From: Thermoplasmata archaeon
Lineage (GTDB): Archaea > Thermoplasmatota > Thermoplasmata > Lutacidiplasmatales > UBA184
NCBI GenBank assembly: GCA_022749845.1
Contig: JAKIWX010000010.1
Location: 1 to 36,495, forward strand
Reading direction: 5' to 3'
DNA: 36,495 bases
Positions 34,761 through 36,495 of this stretch are shown one piece after another (the stretch's first letter is position 1; every line of letters begins with the position of its first letter). A program made the position numbers and the translations under genes. The notes under the pieces are model-generated. The model ran no database searches and was not told where the DNA came from. It saw nothing but the letters and a program-made list of their open reading frames with translations.

Positions 34761-35016
34761 ATGGTCAACACGAAACAGCCACCATTCTGCGGCAGTTCTG
34801 ACAAAGAGTGTCGGGAGGTGCATCGACGAAATGTTCGAATCCTCGACAGCTCGCCTGATTCGGATCCGGCGCGCTCTCCAAGACCGGATCCTAAAGGATT
34901 CTCCGGGGAGTCAAAGGGACCCCCGTAGGTCTTGCCAAGACCCACCAGGAACCGATCGAAATCTAGCATCATATCATTCGGTCCGCGCAGTTCAGCCAAT
35001 GCCCAGTCTATAGGAC

Positions 35017-35562
35017 TCACCGTCTACAACCGAGAACGGGTTGGAGGGATCCTCTCGGCTCCGCTAGATCACTCGGGCCGTCGGTCCGGGCCGGCCGCAC
35101 GTGCGGTCCTTCAAGACGGAGCGCGACATCCTTGCGGCAGTGACGAAGCGTCAGAATTCTCCCCATCAACTCGGTGGCTTGCGCACCGGTTTCGGCGACG
35201 AACCGCAGAAGGACCTGCGGAACCGCGGCACCCTCCGACGAGTCGCCGGAATGGAGGGTGGCTCCGGTGATCCCATCGATCCTATCCAGTGCTTCGAGAA
35301 ACCCCCATGCTTCGGGGAGGCCCGGGGCCGGCACCTCCGCCCGGAAGAGCCCGGCTCCGAAGATCGCCGGGTTGGGAACTGCTACCGTCCCGCCGCAAAA
35401 TCCCACCCGCTCCCAATGTCGCCTCCTCGCCCAAACCGCCCTGCGGCTCAGGTCGACGCGCCGAGCGATCGCGTCGTTCGTAATCCTTGGATCGATCCCC
35501 CAGACCGTGTGAACTCCCCCTGGGAACATCCATCGAAAGATCTCGAGGTCGATCGCGTCCAC
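35017..35562 (-). CDS. Lrp/AsnC-type winged-helix regulator
   Basis: A 181-residue regulator. MDAIDLEIFRWMFPGG is followed by a helix-turn-helix at about 27-57 (ITNDAIARRVDLSRRAVWAR). After that come a short strand-rich link (VAVPNPAIFGAGLFRAEV) and a ferredoxin-like ligand domain to about residue 150, as in Lrp/AsnC proteins. A tail rich in Pro, Arg and Gly is added. These bind amino acids or other small molecules and can repress or activate. GTG 35562 is supported by a TATA-like box about 28 bases before it. The gene is divergent from the Fic gene. Targets are unknown. Confidence 0.78.
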   Translation of the reverse strand: MDAIDLEIFRWMFPGGVHTVWGIDPRITNDAIARRVDLSRRAVWARRRHWERVGFCGGTVAVPNPAIFGAGLFRAEVPAPGLPEAWGFLEALDRIDGITGATLHSGDSSEGAAVPQVLLRFVAETGAQATELMGRILTLRHCRKDVALRLEGPHVRPARTDGPSDLAEPRGSLQPVLGCRR

Positions 35563-35585
35563 CTGCGGTCATCGCCTCCGGAGAG

Positions 35586-35593
35586 TAAGAATT
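35586..35593 (-). promoter_or_regulatory. TATA-like box for the Lrp-type regulator
   Basis: AATTCTTA on the minus strand is centred about 28 bases before the GTG at 35562, in GC-rich surroundings, consistent with a leaderless transcript. Confidence 0.5.
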
Positions 35594-35838
35594 GAACCGG
35601 TGCGCCTAAGCCCCGAACTACCGCGATCTCTGGAAGGTCGGACTCACGACGTGCCCGTGCGCAGGACCCCAACACACTGGCTGAACCATCGCGCCGACCC
35701 GAATCGGCCGACGAGGGTCGAACTCCCGATTTGTTCGCATCCCGCAGCCCCGCTGGCTGCGCGTGTCGGCCGCGGCGAGGTGGCCAAGAGGGCCCTGGGA
35801 CCGGCTCAGGGATTGCCCCTACTTGGTGCCAGCATGTT
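35594..35838. other. Intergenic region between the Lrp-type regulator and Fic gene
   Basis: About 245 bases between divergent promoters, with no supported gene. It holds a 6-pair hairpin GCAGCC-CCGCT-GGCTGC (35744-35760) and a GCCGA...TCGGC hairpin near 35694-35709. Scattered stretches resemble tRNA arms but do not form a cloverleaf. Confidence 0.4.
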
Positions 35839-35846
35839 GTTATAGT
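35839..35846 (+). promoter_or_regulatory. TATA-like box for the Fic gene
   Basis: GTTATAGT lies about 27 bases before the ATG at 35870, a near-ideal archaeal spacing. Confidence 0.5.
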
Positions 35847-35869
35847 TTGGAGAGTGTAGGGGCAAGAAG

Positions 35870-36495
35870 ATGGATGTGCAAGCGCGGCGCCGGGGTCGCT
35901 TCACCTACTACTACCTCACCCACTCGTATCGGGACGGGCGAAAGGTCCGGAAGATCGAGCGGTACCTTGGTCGAAAGCCTCCCGAGGCACTAGCGCAGCT
36001 CACAGAGGAGCTCGGGCAGGAGGTCGTTACCAGGCAATGGGGACCGGAGCTCGAGAGAATTCGAGCGGAGTACAACTCAAATCTGGAGCAGATGCCTCGG
36101 GTGATTCGAGGGAAGGAACTCGATACCTTCGCGATCCAATTCACCTACGATAGCAACCGAATCGAAGGGTCGAGTTTAACGCTTCGAGAAACGGCGTCCC
36201 TTCTGGATCGTGGAATCACCCCAACGAACCGCCCCTTGTCGGACGTTCAGGAGGCGCTCGCCCACCGGAAGGCATTCCTAGCCGCGCTCGCGCCGCGCGA
36301 GCGCCTGGATCGGGCCAGCTTCCTCGCTTGGCACAAGGAGCTCTTCGAGGAGACCAAACCAGAAATCGCGGGCCGGGTTCGCCGCCATCAGGTGCGGATT
36401 GCTGGGAGCACCTTCCTGCCCCCTCCACCGTTCGAACTCGATCGGCTTCTCGACGAGTTCTTCGCCTGGCTTCGCGCGGCGTGGAGTTCCCTTCA
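35870..36495 (+). CDS. Fic-domain protein, truncated by the right edge
   Basis: The first 208 residues of a Fic (filamentation induced by cAMP) protein are present; the catalytic HxFx(D/E)GNGR motif would lie beyond the window. A basic N-terminus with TYYYLTHSYRDGRKVRKIER precedes the Fic N-terminal region. There, FTYDSNRIEGSSLTLRET contains SNRIEG (95-100), matching the inhibitory motif (S/T)xxxE(G/N) that blocks ATP binding in class II Fic proteins. Downstream ...VQEALAHRKAF and AGRVRRHQVRIAGSTFLPPP fit the family. Fic enzymes transfer AMP or another phosphate group onto target proteins. A TATA-like box 27 bases before the ATG supports the start. Whether it acts as a toxin, a regulator or a host-directed modifier cannot be judged from half a gene. 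Confidence 0.82.
   Translation, partial: MDVQARRRGRFTYYYLTHSYRDGRKVRKIERYLGRKPPEALAQLTEELGQEVVTRQWGPELERIRAEYNSNLEQMPRVIRGKELDTFAIQFTYDSNRIEGSSLTLRETASLLDRGITPTNRPLSDVQEALAHRKAFLAALAPRERLDRASFLAWHKELFEETKPEIAGRVRRHQVRIAGSTFLPPPPFELDRLLDEFFAWLRAAWSSL

Larger units (their letters stand above)
34654..35016. other. Intergenic region upstream of the UvrA-like gene
   Basis: 363 bases between the 3' end of the Lrp-type regulator gene and the UvrA-like start. It is less GC-rich than its neighbours and holds no supported gene. Contents: a Shine-Dalgarno-like GGGAGAG next to the UvrA start, a tRNA 3'-end-like fragment (34688-34710), an 8-pair hairpin (34740-34760) and a T-loop-like GTTCGAATCC at 34833. 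Confidence 0.5.

Noticed and set aside
35586-35660. Possible tRNA (TTGAACC and CCTAAG stretches)
   Set aside because: Stems do not pair, and the AT-rich part is better explained as the promoter of the Lrp-type regulator.
35765-35830. tRNA-Leu/Ser-like stretch with GGTGGCCAAG
   Set aside because: There is a D-arm-like motif and a CCCTG/CAGGG stem, but the loop is nine bases and there is no T-arm or acceptor.

Overview
This is a GC-rich window that reads as a piece of an archaeal chromosome, most likely from an uncultured Thermoplasmatota lineage. The archaeal call rests on a fibrillarin gene (flpA), a 3-hexulose-6-phosphate synthase fused to an RraA-like domain, a tRNA-Glu gene without an encoded CCA, and many genes with a TATA-like box about 25-28 bases before the start codon and almost no leader. 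Large surface proteins carry repeated 'ESGL...PW' beta-sandwich modules that I associate with Thermoplasmata. Taxonomy is inference from these traits; nothing here is a marker gene that fixes the lineage.

Layout. 1-1607: the start of a membrane protein running off the left edge, then an HTH-MNT / HEPN toxin-antitoxin pair. 1742-4050: tRNA-Glu, the Hps-RraA fusion, and a divergent beta-class DNA methyltransferase with no restriction partner. 4016-11119 (minus strand): a tightly coupled seven-gene operon that looks like a minimal type IV secretion or DNA-exchange apparatus. In transcription order it encodes a PKD-type surface protein with a cytoplasmic winged-helix-like tail, a VirB2/CedA1-like pilin candidate, a VirB6/CedA-like polytopic channel protein, a PrgI/VirB3-VirB4N protein, a small membrane protein, a VirB4/HerA-type ATPase and a soluble protein. 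Four successive junctions are ATGA/GTGA overlaps. No relaxase, coupling protein or integrase is present. This is the most interesting system in the window.

11185-19274: ridA-flpA, an acidic zinc-ribbon protein, a DUF885 metallopeptidase-like protein, a membrane-anchored exported protein, an ABC-2 exporter pair and a PQQ-type beta-propeller surface protein. 19311-23322 (minus): a MarR regulator followed by an ABC ATPase, an ABC-2 permease and a 14-helix MFS exporter, a probable drug-efflux block with a palindrome at the ABC promoter. 23727-26414: a PPOX-family flavoprotein, a four-helix membrane protein, an HExxH protein and an HNH nuclease.

26628-31921 (minus): a giant membrane-anchored clan-A glycoside-hydrolase-like protein followed by a processive family-2 glycosyltransferase, probably a surface polysaccharide module. 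32149-34653: a short UvrA-like ATPase that looks acquired from Actinobacteria. The remaining right end has a tRNA 3'-end-like fragment, small hairpins, an Lrp/AsnC-type regulator and a Fic protein cut by the right edge before its catalytic motif.

Limits: assignments come from reading motifs and architecture, without database searches. Start codons were chosen from overlaps, TATA spacing and domain starts, and several remain open.
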